Part shown: positions 1-8,291 of the stretch, one piece after another
How the letters are laid out: each line of letters starts with the position of its first letter
Position numbering within the stretch: the stretch's first letter is position 1
NCBI GenBank assembly: GCA_963618015.1
Contig: CAVEQS010000001.1
Coordinates: forward strand, 109,834-173,833
From: Apopatocola sp963618015
Lineage (GTDB): Bacteria; Bacillota; Clostridia; Oscillospirales; Oscillospiraceae
DNA length: 64,000 bases
Direction: 5' to 3'
Notes under the pieces: model-generated
Seen by the model: only the letters and a program-made list of their open reading frames with translations
The model's database searches: none
Told to the model about the DNA's origin: nothing
Position numbers and translations under genes: made by a program

Positions 1-155
1 ACGTTCATATGCCGGAAATAGAGATAGGTGAGCACGTCGGCGGCGGAAAGGCTTCCGCCCGGATGCCCGGATTTTGCCGCGTAAACGCCCTCGATGATGC
101 CGAGGCGCACTTTGCAGGCGGCGATCTTCAGTTGTTTCTTTTCGTCCTGCGTCAA
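1..155 (-). CDS. Transketolase, N-terminal (TPP-binding) subunit, partial
   Basis: Only the first 51 codons lie in the window; the gene runs off the left edge. The translation contains KSGHPGGSLSAADVLTYLYF, the N-terminal signature of transketolase, whose His and Gly residues contact thiamine diphosphate. Transketolase moves two-carbon ketol units in the non-oxidative pentose phosphate pathway. Many clostridia split the enzyme into N- and C-terminal subunit genes, but the split cannot be tested here. The start is a TTG at 155-153, chosen because GGAGGT lies at 170-165 with a 9-base spacer and no in-frame ATG is suitably placed. Identity is firm; single-gene versus split form is inference. Confidence 0.85.
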   Translation of the reverse strand, partial: MTQDEKKQLKIAACKVRLGIIEGVYAAKSGHPGGSLSAADVLTYLYFRHMN

Positions 156-250
156 GATGCAAGTACCTCCCCCGGCGGGTCACCCCGCCAAAAGTATTTT
201 AACGAATCAATTATAAATTCCTCCGGCGAATCCGTCAAGGAAAACAGAAA

Positions 251-278
251 GTCTCCGAAGAAAAGGTTCTTCGGAGAC
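251..278 (-). terminator. Intrinsic terminator of carD
   Basis: A perfect 12-bp inverted repeat (GTCTCCGAAGAA / TTCTTCGGAGAC) with a 4-base loop lies 25 bases past the carD stop. On the minus strand it is followed by TTTCTGTTTT. Confidence 0.8.
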
Positions 279-303
279 AATTGTGCAGCATATTTTATAT
301 GTA

Positions 304-825
304 TTATTCCATGGCGGCGGCCAGCGAGCCGAGCCGCTTTTCGATGAACGCCGGGACATCGTCCCGCGGGATCTCCAGCGCGACGGCGAGCTCGCCGAAA
401 AGGAGCTCTTCCGCGCGGCGGAGGTATTTTTCGTCGGTGCTGCCGATGCGCTTCTGCCGCTTCTCGGCTTCGATTTTTTTAGCTCGGATGGATTTTGCCA
501 GCCGGATGAGGTCCATGCAGTCAAACGAGGTGATCTGCTTCTGGTAATACGTGCGCAGAGCGCTGAGATTCTTCTCCGTGCAGATCTCCGCCGGGACGCC
601 CGGCATGGCGTCGATAACAGCCTCCGCCTCGCTGCGGTTCATCACCTGGCGGATCGGCACCTTGCCGCTGTCCGCCGGGGTCTGGATGGTGCCGGTCTGA
701 TAAATCGGCCGCAGAAGATAATACGGTTTTCCCGGCTGGGAGGCAGAGAATTTGACCGATGTGATCTCCTCCACCACGCAAACGCCCGTTCCGCCATACA
801 TAACCTTCTCACCGATGGAAAACAT
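304..825 (-). CDS. carD: CarD-family transcriptional regulator
   Basis: This 173-residue protein starts MFSIGEKVMYGGTGVCVVEEI, matching the CarD/TRCF RNA-polymerase-interaction domain, followed by a helical C-terminal half (about residues 75-170) as in CarD/CdnL proteins. The family binds the RNA polymerase beta subunit and stabilises open promoter complexes, notably at rRNA promoters, without sequence-specific operators. The start at 825 is chosen because GGGAGGT precedes it by 5 bases; a longer frame begins at 849 but lacks such a site. The gene stands alone, with its own weak promoter upstream and a strong hairpin terminator downstream. Confidence 0.88.
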   Translation of the reverse strand: MFSIGEKVMYGGTGVCVVEEITSVKFSASQPGKPYYLLRPIYQTGTIQTPADSGKVPIRQVMNRSEAEAVIDAMPGVPAEICTEKNLSALRTYYQKQITSFDCMDLIRLAKSIRAKKIEAEKRQKRIGSTDEKYLRRAEELLFGELAVALEIPRDDVPAFIEKRLGSLAAAME

Positions 826-907
826 TTTGCACCTCCCAAATGCACTCACCAGATATCCCGTGCTAAAAAACAGGACTTTCTCTTTTTTTATTCAATATTG
901 TAAGGAG

Positions 908-937
908 ATTATACCATATTTTCAAATCACGGCGCAA
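908..937 (-). promoter_or_regulatory. Putative carD promoter
   Basis: On the minus strand TTGCGC (937-932) and a perfect TATAAT (913-908) are 18 bases apart, about 80 bases upstream of carD. The -35 is weak, so this is tentative. Confidence 0.45.
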
Positions 938-1042
938 GCGGAAAATTCACAAAATTGTTACAATTCGGAGCATACGTCCCGCAACTGTGCAGTTTACTAC
1001 CCAAAAAGTTAAAATGTTTCCTTCATCTTGTGCGTTTTTTTA

Positions 1043-1071
1043 TTGACTATAGCCGTCTGCTGTGCTATATT
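1043..1071 (+). promoter_or_regulatory. Promoter of the lipoprotein-apbE-rnf operon
   Basis: TTGACT (1043-1048), a 17-base spacer and TATATT (1066-1071) form a good sigma-A type promoter. The untranslated leader to the ATG at 1178 would be about 100 bases. No other convincing promoter is seen before 8193, so the eight downstream genes are probably one transcript. Confidence 0.7.
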
Positions 1072-1177
1072 GTCACTAAAAGCGGGATAGCGTTACGTCG
1101 TGTAGCATTAACCAACAAAATTCGCTTTTCCGTTTGAAATCGTTGGCAAAAAATTTAAGAATAAGAGGTCGAACACA

Positions 1178-2281
1178 ATGAAAAAAGCAATCTCCGTTCT
1201 CCTTCTGGCGTGCATGCTGCTCACGCTGACCGCTTGCGGCCAGACGGCAGCTCCTGCCACCGAGCCCACCGCTGAGCCCGCCACCGAAGCTCCTGCGGAA
1301 GCCACCGAAGCTCCTGCTGCCGAGACTCCTGCCGAGGCCGCTGAAGCCGAGTACAAGCTTGGCATGGGCGTGAGCGTCAGCCTTGACAGCTCCGACACCG
1401 CCCACGCTCAGGTCGACGCCACCGTCGCCACGGTCGTCACCGACAGCGAAGGCAAGATCGTCCTCTGCCGCATCGACTGCGCGCAGAACAAGATGGACGT
1501 CACCGGCGGCCAGGTCGATACCGAGGCCACCTACACCACCAAGCGCGATCTGAAGTTTGACTACAACATGGTCAAGTACTCCAACGCCACGCTCGAGTGG
1601 TTCGAGCAGGTCGAGAACCTCGAGAAGTGGGTCGTCGGCAAGACCGCCGAGGACATCAAGAACATCGAGACCAAGGTCAACGAAGAGGGCTACAACGTCG
1701 CTGTTGACGAAGAGCTGTTTGCTTCCTGCTCCATCAGCCTCGAGGCCTTCCAGGATGCCATTGTGAAGGCCTGCAACGATGAGAAGGGCTCCACCTTCAC
1801 CGCCGCTCCCGACACCTTCACGCTGGGCGTGTCCGCCATTTCCAACTCCAAGGAATCCGTCTCCGCTGCTGATTCCGAAGACGGCAACGCCGTTGTCAAA
1901 ATGTACACCGAGTTCGGCGCCGCCGCCGTCGGCTCCGACGGCAAGATCCTCGCCGCTCTGACCGACGCCATCCAGCCCAAAATCACCGTGAGCGCCGAAG
2001 GCGAGATCGTCAGCAAGGATTACACCGCCACCAAGCGTGAGCTCGGCGACGACTACAACATGGTCAAGTACGGCAACGCCATTGCCGAGTGGGATGCGCA
2101 GGCCAAGGCTTTTGCCGACTACACCGTTGGCAAGACCGCGGACGAAGTGATGGGTCTCGACACCACCACCAACGCTGAAGGCTACCAGGTCTCCACCGAT
2201 GAGACGCTGCTTGCCTCCTGCACGATGGCCATCGACGGCATGCAGGCCGCCATTGCCACGGCGGTGAACAACGCCCGGTAA
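1178..2281 (+). CDS. Rnf-locus lipoprotein with two tandem repeat domains
   Basis: This 367-residue protein has a lipoprotein signal peptide with lipobox LTAC (Cys at about residue 20), then a low-complexity linker of Ala/Pro/Thr/Glu (to about residue 58). Two homologous domains of about 140 residues follow. Each contains the block DYNMVKYxNA, then VGKTAxxV/I, GYxV and ASC. It should be anchored outside the cytoplasmic membrane. It is the first gene of the rnf operon, 14 bases before apbE, so a role beside the extracytoplasmic flavin part of the complex is plausible but is inference from position. I see no (S/T)GAT flavinylation motif or CxxCH haem motif. Codon use is strongly biased, suggesting high expression. 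The family is not recognised. Confidence 0.75.
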   Translation: MKKAISVLLLACMLLTLTACGQTAAPATEPTAEPATEAPAEATEAPAAETPAEAAEAEYKLGMGVSVSLDSSDTAHAQVDATVATVVTDSEGKIVLCRIDCAQNKMDVTGGQVDTEATYTTKRDLKFDYNMVKYSNATLEWFEQVENLEKWVVGKTAEDIKNIETKVNEEGYNVAVDEELFASCSISLEAFQDAIVKACNDEKGSTFTAAPDTFTLGVSAISNSKESVSAADSEDGNAVVKMYTEFGAAAVGSDGKILAALTDAIQPKITVSAEGEIVSKDYTATKRELGDDYNMVKYGNAIAEWDAQAKAFADYTVGKTADEVMGLDTTTNAEGYQVSTDETLLASCTMAIDGMQAAIATAVNNAR

Positions 2282-2295
2282 TCTCCGCGAAGCAA

Positions 2296-3384
2296 ATGAA
2301 CCGGAAAAAGAATACCCGCGCGATCGCTGCTCTTCTCTGCGGCGCTCTGATCGCCCTTGTTCTTCTCTCCGGCTGTGCAGCTTCCGCCGAACCTGTCAAG
2401 GCGCAGGGGAAAAGCTATTTCACCTACTTTGACACGGTGACCTATATCTATAGTTATGCAGGCGATTCGGCAGAACGGTTTTCGGACTGTTCTGCCGAAA
2501 TTGCTGATACGCTCGGGGAATATCACCAGATGTTCGATATCTACCACGAGTATTCCGGCATAAACAACCTCTGTACGGTGAACAAACTGGCCGGCGGAGA
2601 ACCTGTAGCGGTGGATGCGCGGCTGATGGAGTTTCTGCTCTATGCCAAGGAGCTCTATGAGCTCACCGGCGGAGAGATGAACGTTATGATGGGAAGCGTC
2701 CTTAAGCTCTGGCACGATGCGCGCGAGACGGCGTCGGACGATTCGAAAAACGCCTATGTCCCCGCGGAAGAAGAGCTCGCCGAGGCCGCGAAGCACACGG
2801 ACATCTCCCTTCTGGAGCTGGACGCGGAGAACAACACCGTCCGCATCGCCGATCCGCTCGCCTCTATCGACGTCGGCGCACTCGGCAAAGGGTACGCCAC
2901 CGAAATGGCGGCGCAAAAAGCCGAAGAACTCGGCTGCGAGAGCTATGTGCTCAACGTCGGCGGCAATATCCGCATCATCGGCATGCGGCCGGACGGCACC
3001 GGCTGGAAAACCGGCGTGCGTGATCCGAAAGACCCGGACGGCAGCTTCTGCGCTAAGCTTTTGCTTGCCGATACCTCGTGCGTCACCTCCGGCATCTATG
3101 AGCGCTATTTCACCGTGGACGGCGTGCGGTATCACCACATCATCGATAAGGATACGCTCTACCCCTCCACGCTCTATTCCTCCGTCACCGTCGTGACGAA
3201 GAACAGCGGTCTTGCCGACGCGCTCTCCACCGCGCTCTTCTGCATGCCCCTGGCCGATGGCGAGGCACTCTGCGAGAAGCTGGGAGATGTGGAAGTGCTC
3301 TGGGTTCTCCCCAGCGGCGAGATGCATACCACGCCCGGCATGGAGGCTCTTCTCGTTTCGGATGAGCCGGCCGGGGAATCATGA
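2296..3384 (+). CDS. apbE: FAD:protein FMN transferase (ApbE family) lipoprotein
   Basis: ApbE transfers FMN from FAD onto a Thr in (S/T)GAT-like motifs of Rnf/Nqr subunits, with Mg2+. The 362-residue product begins with a signal peptide ending in LSGC, so it is a lipid-anchored extracytoplasmic enzyme. Family motifs appear in order: YFDTVTYIY near the N-terminus, IDVGALGKGYATE (FAD site), VLNVGGNIRIIG, TSGIYERYF and YHHIIDKDT (metal/FAD binding). The length is normal. Its substrates are very likely RnfD and RnfG, encoded immediately downstream, both of which carry target Thr motifs. Confidence 0.93.
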   Translation: MNRKKNTRAIAALLCGALIALVLLSGCAASAEPVKAQGKSYFTYFDTVTYIYSYAGDSAERFSDCSAEIADTLGEYHQMFDIYHEYSGINNLCTVNKLAGGEPVAVDARLMEFLLYAKELYELTGGEMNVMMGSVLKLWHDARETASDDSKNAYVPAEEELAEAAKHTDISLLELDAENNTVRIADPLASIDVGALGKGYATEMAAQKAEELGCESYVLNVGGNIRIIGMRPDGTGWKTGVRDPKDPDGSFCAKLLLADTSCVTSGIYERYFTVDGVRYHHIIDKDTLYPSTLYSSVTVVTKNSGLADALSTALFCMPLADGEALCEKLGDVEVLWVLPSGEMHTTPGMEALLVSDEPAGES

Positions 3385-3438
3385 AGCAATTTAATTTTGT
3401 TATAGCAAAGAAGAAATGAATGGAAAGGTTGGATTCTG

Positions 3439-4779
3439 ATGGCATTCCGTAAGCGCCTTCAGGCGGTTCACGTTCCCCATCATAAGAACACCGCCGGAAT
3501 GAAGGCCGAGCCCCTTCCCCCGCCGAAAGAAGTTCTGCTCCCCATGAACATGCACATGGGCACCCCCGCCGTGCCGGTCGTCAGCGTTGGCGACTATGTC
3601 CGCGTCGGCCAGAAGATTGCCCGCGGCGAAGGCAGCATCACCTGCGAAGTTCACGCAACCGTCTCCGGTACCGTCGTATCGCTCGACCCGATGCCGGAGC
3701 TCTTCGGCAACGATCTTCCGGTCATCCGCATCGAGAATGACGGGAAGATGGAGGCCGATCCCACGCTCTCCCCGCGCACCGCGGAGGATCTCGCCGCATT
3801 CGTCAACGATCTGCACGAGAGCGGCATCGTCGGTCTCGGGGGCGCGGCGTTCCCCGTAGACTGGAAGTTTGATGCGGCGCAGCGCAACACGGTTAAAACC
3901 ATGCTTATCAACGGCGCAGAGTGCGAGCCCTACGTCACGAGCGACAACCGCATGATGCTGGATCACGGCGATGCTATCCGCCGCGGCATCGAGATTCTTA
4001 AGAAATACGTCCACCCCGACAATTTTGTTTTCGCCATTGAAAACAACAAACCGAGCGCCATTGCCGCGATGAAGGAGCTCTTCGCCGACGATCCCACGGT
4101 GAGCATCATTGCGCTCGAAAGCTCCTACCCGCAGGGTGCCAAGCAGATGATCCTCTATAACGCCCTTGGCAAGGTTGTTTACGCCGGCCAGCGTTTTGCA
4201 ACGCTCGGCGTTATCATCATCAACGTCTCCACGCTCGCGAAGCTCGCCAAGTTTATGGACACCGGCATGCCGCTCGTCGACCGCATCGTCACGATCGACG
4301 GCTCGGCGGTCAAGGAGCCGAAGAACCTTCTCGTCCCGATCGGCACGCCGTACCGCTATCTGGTTGAGGCCGCTGGCGGTCTCAAGTGCGAGCCGGGCCG
4401 CGTTGTAAACGGCGGACCGATGATGGGGCATGCCGTCCCCTCGCTCGACTACCCGGTGCTCAAGACGACCGGCAGCGTGCTGGTCTTCTCTGAAGAAGAC
4501 AGCGTCATTCATGAGCCGACGCCCTGCATCCACTGCGGCCGCTGCGTGTCGCACTGCCCGATGAACCTGAACCCCACCGCGTTCTCCGAATCTCTCGAGG
4601 AAGAAAACGCTGATAAACGCGCTCTTTTGCTCGATAACTACCATGTAAACTTCTGCATCGAGTGCGGCAGCTGCAGCTACGTCTGTCCGGCGCACCGCCC
4701 GCTCGTGGAAAACAACCGCGCAGCAAAGAAGATCCTCAAAAAATACAAGGCCGATCATAAGGAAGGAGGGAAAAAGTAA
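3439..4779 (+). CDS. rnfC: Electron transport complex subunit RnfC
   Basis: RnfC is the peripheral NADH/FMN-binding and iron-sulfur subunit of the Rnf complex, which couples ferredoxin:NAD+ electron transfer to Na+ or H+ pumping. The 446-residue protein has the RnfC N-terminal barrel-sandwich region, the flavin/NADH-binding core with GLGGAAFPVDWK, the SLBB-like region and two C-terminal 4Fe-4S motifs: CIHCGRCVSHCP starting at Cys363 and CIECGSCSYVCP starting at Cys406. AAAGG lies about 10 bases before the ATG. The stop codon overlaps the rnfD start by one base (TAATG), which suggests translational coupling. Confidence 0.95.
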   Translation: MAFRKRLQAVHVPHHKNTAGMKAEPLPPPKEVLLPMNMHMGTPAVPVVSVGDYVRVGQKIARGEGSITCEVHATVSGTVVSLDPMPELFGNDLPVIRIENDGKMEADPTLSPRTAEDLAAFVNDLHESGIVGLGGAAFPVDWKFDAAQRNTVKTMLINGAECEPYVTSDNRMMLDHGDAIRRGIEILKKYVHPDNFVFAIENNKPSAIAAMKELFADDPTVSIIALESSYPQGAKQMILYNALGKVVYAGQRFATLGVIIINVSTLAKLAKFMDTGMPLVDRIVTIDGSAVKEPKNLLVPIGTPYRYLVEAAGGLKCEPGRVVNGGPMMGHAVPSLDYPVLKTTGSVLVFSEEDSVIHEPTPCIHCGRCVSHCPMNLNPTAFSESLEEENADKRALLLDNYHVNFCIECGSCSYVCPAHRPLVENNRAAKKILKKYKADHKEGGKK

Positions 4780-5723
4780 TGGATAAACGGTTTGAAACTC
4801 CCTCTTCCCCGTTCACCCATTGCGGCGCAAGCACGCAGCGCATTATGCTGGACGTGATCATCGCCCTGCTGCCCGCCACGATCGCCGCGATCGTCATTTT
4901 CGGCATCAAGGCTCTCGTGCCGATCCTCTCGTGTGTGATCGCCGCCGTCGTTTCCGAATTTCTCTTCAATGTGATCACGCACCGCAAGCAGTCCATCGCC
5001 GATCTCAGCGCCATTGTCACGGGTCTGCTGCTCGGCCTCAATCTCAGCACCAACGTTCCTGTCTGGCAGTGCGTGCTCGGCAGTGTGTTTGCGATCGTGT
5101 TTGTCAAGTGCCTGTTCGGCGGTCTCGGCCACAACTTCGCGAACCCCGCCATCACCGCACGCGTGTTCCTGCTCGTCTCCTTTGCGGAGGTCGCCGGCGG
5201 CGCGATGCCGAAGGGCGTCGATCTCGTAACGAGCGCCACCCCGCTCGAGGTTCTCGCCAATGGCGGCGAGGGTCTCCCCTCTCTGCTGGACATGTTCCTC
5301 GGCGTGCGCGGCGGCGCGGTCGGCGAAACGTGCGTTATCGCGCTGCTCATCGGCTTTGTGTATCTCGTTATCCGCCGCGTGATCCGCTGGTACGTCCCGG
5401 CGATCTTCGTCGGCAGCGTGTTTGTTCTCTACTTTGTCACGACCGGCAACGCCGTTACCGCGCTCTACCAGATCATGGCGGGCGGACTGTTCCTCGGTGC
5501 GATCTTCATGGCGACCGACTACCAGACCTCGCCGATCAACAACAAGGGCAAAGCGTTCTTTGCGCTCGGCTGCGGCATTCTGACATTCGTGATCCGCGAA
5601 TACTGCGCGTATCCGGAGGGCGTGTCGCTCTCCATCCTCGTGATGAACATTCTTGCTCCAATGATCGAAAAATGGACGGCGGCTACGCCGCTCGGATTGG
5701 GAGGGCCGAAAAATGCAAAATAA
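4779..5723 (+). CDS. rnfD: Electron transport complex membrane subunit RnfD
   Basis: RnfD is the large flavin-carrying membrane subunit of Rnf, homologous to NqrB. The 314-residue sequence is strongly hydrophobic, with about nine or ten predicted membrane segments and the conserved GHNFANPAITAR and MATDYQTSP segments. TSATPLEVLANG at residues 151-162 corresponds to the SGATPL flavinylation loop of the family; Thr154 is the expected FMN attachment site, probably loaded by the ApbE encoded upstream. The start overlaps rnfC by one base and the 3' end overlaps rnfG by 11 bases, so expression is tightly coupled. Confidence 0.93.
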   Translation: MDKRFETPSSPFTHCGASTQRIMLDVIIALLPATIAAIVIFGIKALVPILSCVIAAVVSEFLFNVITHRKQSIADLSAIVTGLLLGLNLSTNVPVWQCVLGSVFAIVFVKCLFGGLGHNFANPAITARVFLLVSFAEVAGGAMPKGVDLVTSATPLEVLANGGEGLPSLLDMFLGVRGGAVGETCVIALLIGFVYLVIRRVIRWYVPAIFVGSVFVLYFVTTGNAVTALYQIMAGGLFLGAIFMATDYQTSPINNKGKAFFALGCGILTFVIREYCAYPEGVSLSILVMNILAPMIEKWTAATPLGLGGPKNAK

Positions 5724-7017
5724 AGGCAGCTTTCTCCGCTCGGCTCTGACGCTGATCGTTCTTTTCCTCGTGTTCGCTCTTCTGCTCACCGGTCTCAACA
5801 CCTGGGCCGGCCCGATCATTGAGCAGGGCGAGGCCTCCCAGGCAGTCGGGCCGCTCATGGAAGTGCTTCCCGGCGCGCAGGGCTTTGATCTACTCTACAG
5901 CAACGACGGCTCCGCCGGAAGCGAGCTTGTCGATGTTCCGGAATCCGTGGAGAGCATTTACTCCGAGACCTCCGGTCTTGGCTACGCAATGCTTCTCACC
6001 ACCTCGCAGGGCTACACGAAGCAGCCGATGGAAATTGCTCTGGGCATCGACGCCGAGGGCAAGATCGCCGGGGCGCAGGTGCTCGTCTATCCCGAAACGA
6101 AAGACATGGGCGTGGATACGTACCCGCAGACCTACGTCGGACAGGATTCCACTCTCGCGGACGTGAGCCTCGTCGCGGGTGTTACCTACTCCTCCAAAGC
6201 GTTCCATGACGCTGTTCTCGACGCTTTCAGCGCTCTCACGGCGAACGAGCTCGTCAGCGCGGGCGTCAAGGGTGACGATCAGCTGCTCACCGAACTGATC
6301 GCGACCGTGTTCCCCGGCATCATGAACAGCGAAGGCGCGATGCAGGGCGAAGAGACCGATACCGGTATTGACGGCGTGACCGCCGCTTACAAAGCGCCGA
6401 ACGGTGCGGGCTTCGCGTTTATCGCGAACGTGGACGGCACGGGCGTGCTCGCCATTGCGAACACCTCCGGCAGCGCCTGTGTCTACGATGTAGACGGCAA
6501 CGTTGTGACCGATTCCTACGCCGCCTTTGCCGAGACTGCCGCCGCGTATGCGCGCGACAACGGTGATCTCTACACGGACGACGATATCTCCAAGCTCAGC
6601 GCTTACTACTCCAAGGAAGCGGAATATGCCGTGCTCGGCCTCGACGGCGTCTATAACTCCGTGACCGCCGCCTACACCGTGACGGAAAACGGCGAAACGC
6701 TTTACGCTTTCGTCTCCCGTCCCTATGGCTACAGCAACATGCCGATGGCCGTCTACTACGTCCTCAACGCCGACGGCGAGATCGTCATGATGAACGCCAA
6801 AGAGTTCATTCTTGAGAAGGAATACTTCTCCAAGTACACGCTCGATGCGCCGAGCTATAAGGAAGGCTTCGTCGGTCTGACCGGCGAGACCATGACGGAC
6901 GACGTAGCGTTCATCTCCGGCGCAACGGTGACGACGAACGCCGTCAAGGTTGCGACGCGCGACGTGTTCGACGCCTTTGCCACTCTGAAAGAGAACGGAG
7001 GACTTGGCAATGAATGA
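5713..7017 (+). CDS. rnfG: Electron transport complex subunit RnfG, double FMN-binding-domain form
   Basis: RnfG is the single-span, extracytoplasmic covalent-FMN subunit. One N-terminal membrane helix (about residues 10-32) is followed by two FMN-binding-domain repeats, giving 434 residues, about twice the usual family length. The second domain ends with a canonical ISGATVTTNAV loop whose Thr405 should be flavinylated. The first ends with VAGVTYSSKAF, where Thr158 aligns with the target Thr but the preceding SGA has become AGV, so its flavinylation is uncertain. The gene overlaps rnfD by 11 bases and rnfE by 8 bases. The duplication looks intact, with no frameshift. Confidence 0.92.
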   Translation: MQNKGSFLRSALTLIVLFLVFALLLTGLNTWAGPIIEQGEASQAVGPLMEVLPGAQGFDLLYSNDGSAGSELVDVPESVESIYSETSGLGYAMLLTTSQGYTKQPMEIALGIDAEGKIAGAQVLVYPETKDMGVDTYPQTYVGQDSTLADVSLVAGVTYSSKAFHDAVLDAFSALTANELVSAGVKGDDQLLTELIATVFPGIMNSEGAMQGEETDTGIDGVTAAYKAPNGAGFAFIANVDGTGVLAIANTSGSACVYDVDGNVVTDSYAAFAETAAAYARDNGDLYTDDDISKLSAYYSKEAEYAVLGLDGVYNSVTAAYTVTENGETLYAFVSRPYGYSNMPMAVYYVLNADGEIVMMNAKEFILEKEYFSKYTLDAPSYKEGFVGLTGETMTDDVAFISGATVTTNAVKVATRDVFDAFATLKENGGLGNE

Positions 7018-7636
7018 GAAGAAAATGACTGTGAACCCGATGTGGGTACTGTTTCTCGGTGCGTGCCCCGCGCTGGGTGCGACCGGATCGCTCCAGAGCG
7101 CCGTTGCCATGGGCGTTACGGTATTTGCCGTGATGCTCCTCACCGCGCTCGTGATGGCGCTGCTGCGCCGCATTCTCCCGCAGCGTTCGATCCTCGCCGC
7201 AGCGATCCTCACGGCGGCGCTGTTCGTCTCCGCCGCGCAGCTCGTGCTGCACGCGGTACTGCCGTCCGTTTACAAAATGCTCGGCGTGTATCTCGCCGTG
7301 GCCGCCGTCAACCTGCTGGTATTCAGCCGCAGCGCCGATAACGCCTCCGTCTGCGCTATCGGAAAGGTTCTCGTGACCGGCATTGAATTTCTCGTGGTGA
7401 TCGCCGTCGTCGCGCTGCTGCGCGAGCTTATCGGCCTCGGCACCGTCTGGGGACAGGAGATCGCGTTCTTCAAGGCGCATGCCGTGGCCTCCATCCAGAA
7501 GCCCATGGGCGGCTTCCTGATGTACGCCATCGTCGCCGCGATCGTGAATGCCCTCTTCCCTGCCGCCTGTGCTGCGCAGGAAGAGCCCGGCTTTGCCGGT
7601 GTCGCCGCCGGTACGGCAGAAGGAGGTAACGAGTAA
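7010..7636 (+). CDS. rnfE: Electron transport complex membrane subunit RnfE
   Basis: The 208-residue membrane protein belongs to the RnfE/NqrD family. It has six predicted helices and the typical start NPMWVLFLGACPALGATGS, and it pairs with RnfA in the membrane around a shared 2Fe-2S site. The ATG at 7010 is preferred over a TTG at 7004 because GGAGG (6997-7001) precedes it by 8 bases. It overlaps the rnfG stop by 8 bases, and its own stop overlaps rnfA by one base. The C-terminal tail is Ala/Gly-rich and probably not conserved. Confidence 0.92.
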   Translation: MNEKKMTVNPMWVLFLGACPALGATGSLQSAVAMGVTVFAVMLLTALVMALLRRILPQRSILAAAILTAALFVSAAQLVLHAVLPSVYKMLGVYLAVAAVNLLVFSRSADNASVCAIGKVLVTGIEFLVVIAVVALLRELIGLGTVWGQEIAFFKAHAVASIQKPMGGFLMYAIVAAIVNALFPAACAAQEEPGFAGVAAGTAEGGNE

Positions 7637-8193
7637 TGACGTTCAAAACCATTGTCGGTATCGTGCTCGGCGCGATGCTCGCCAACAACTACGCACTTGA
7701 GAAGTTCCTCGGTGCGGCTCCCCTGCTCGGCTGGTCAACGCAGGAAAAGAAGGTCACCGCGCTCGGCTCGTCCGTGACCATTGCGATGTTCTTCTCTGCC
7801 GTTCTTGCCGCTCTCGTGCAGGAGTTTGTCCTGGATGTGCATTCTCTCGGCTATCTGCAGACGCTCGTCTATGCCGCCATCGTGCTCATCGTTGTGTATG
7901 CGATGGAGTTGGTTGCAAAAATCGGCGGAAAAAGCCTCGGTATTTATTTCCCCATCATCGCGCTCAACAGCGCCGTGCTCGGCGTTGCGGTGAACAACGC
8001 GGCCGACGGCCTCAATCTCGGCGTGAGCATTCTCACGGCGTGGGCTGCCGGTATGGGCTTCTGGCTCGCTCTCGCAGCGTTTGCTGCCGTGCGTACAAAG
8101 ATCCGCGAGCGCTATGTTCCGAAGGCGTGGCGCGGCCTGCCGATCTATCTGCTGACCGCTGCAATTCTCTCCATGGCGCTGCTGGCGTTCTGA
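7636..8193 (+). CDS. rnfA: Electron transport complex membrane subunit RnfA
   Basis: The 185-residue protein belongs to the RnfA/NqrE family. It has six predicted helices and the conserved segments QEKKVTALG and PIIALNSAVLGVAVN. In this family a Cys usually sits near the Asn of the second segment (TNCAVLG); here the residue is Ser (LNSAVLG), which deserves attention because that Cys helps bind the 2Fe-2S cluster shared with RnfE. AGGAGGTAACGAGT precedes the ATG. A strong terminator follows 15 bases after the stop, so the usual next gene, rnfB, is missing from this operon. Confidence 0.92.
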   Translation: MTFKTIVGIVLGAMLANNYALEKFLGAAPLLGWSTQEKKVTALGSSVTIAMFFSAVLAALVQEFVLDVHSLGYLQTLVYAAIVLIVVYAMELVAKIGGKSLGIYFPIIALNSAVLGVAVNNAADGLNLGVSILTAWAAGMGFWLALAAFAAVRTKIRERYVPKAWRGLPIYLLTAAILSMALLAF

Positions 8194-8207
8194 TCCCATT
8201 GCAAACG

Positions 8208-8246
8208 AAACCACCCTCCGATCCACGGATCGGAGGGTGGTTTTTC
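8208..8246 (+). terminator. Terminator of the rnf operon
   Basis: A roughly 17-bp near-perfect stem (AAACCACCCTCCGATCC and its complement) with a tiny loop is followed by TTTTTCTT. It closes the operon directly after rnfA. Confidence 0.9.
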
Positions 8247-8256
8247 TTGGCTTATA

Positions 8257-8291
8257 AGCAAAGCCCTCCGAATTGATCGGAGGGCTTTGCT
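8257..8291 (-). terminator. Hairpin at the end of the minus-strand surface-protein operon
   Basis: A 15-bp perfect inverted repeat (AGCAAAGCCCTCCGA and complement, 5-base loop) directly abuts the stop codon of the 8291-8524 gene. The T-run on the minus side is poor. It stands back to back with the rnf terminator between convergent operons. Confidence 0.6.

Noticed and set aside
1178..2281. Calling the rnf-operon lipoprotein an FMN-binding or cytochrome protein
   Set aside because: No (S/T)GAT flavinylation motif and no CxxCH; position alone does not support a redox assignment.
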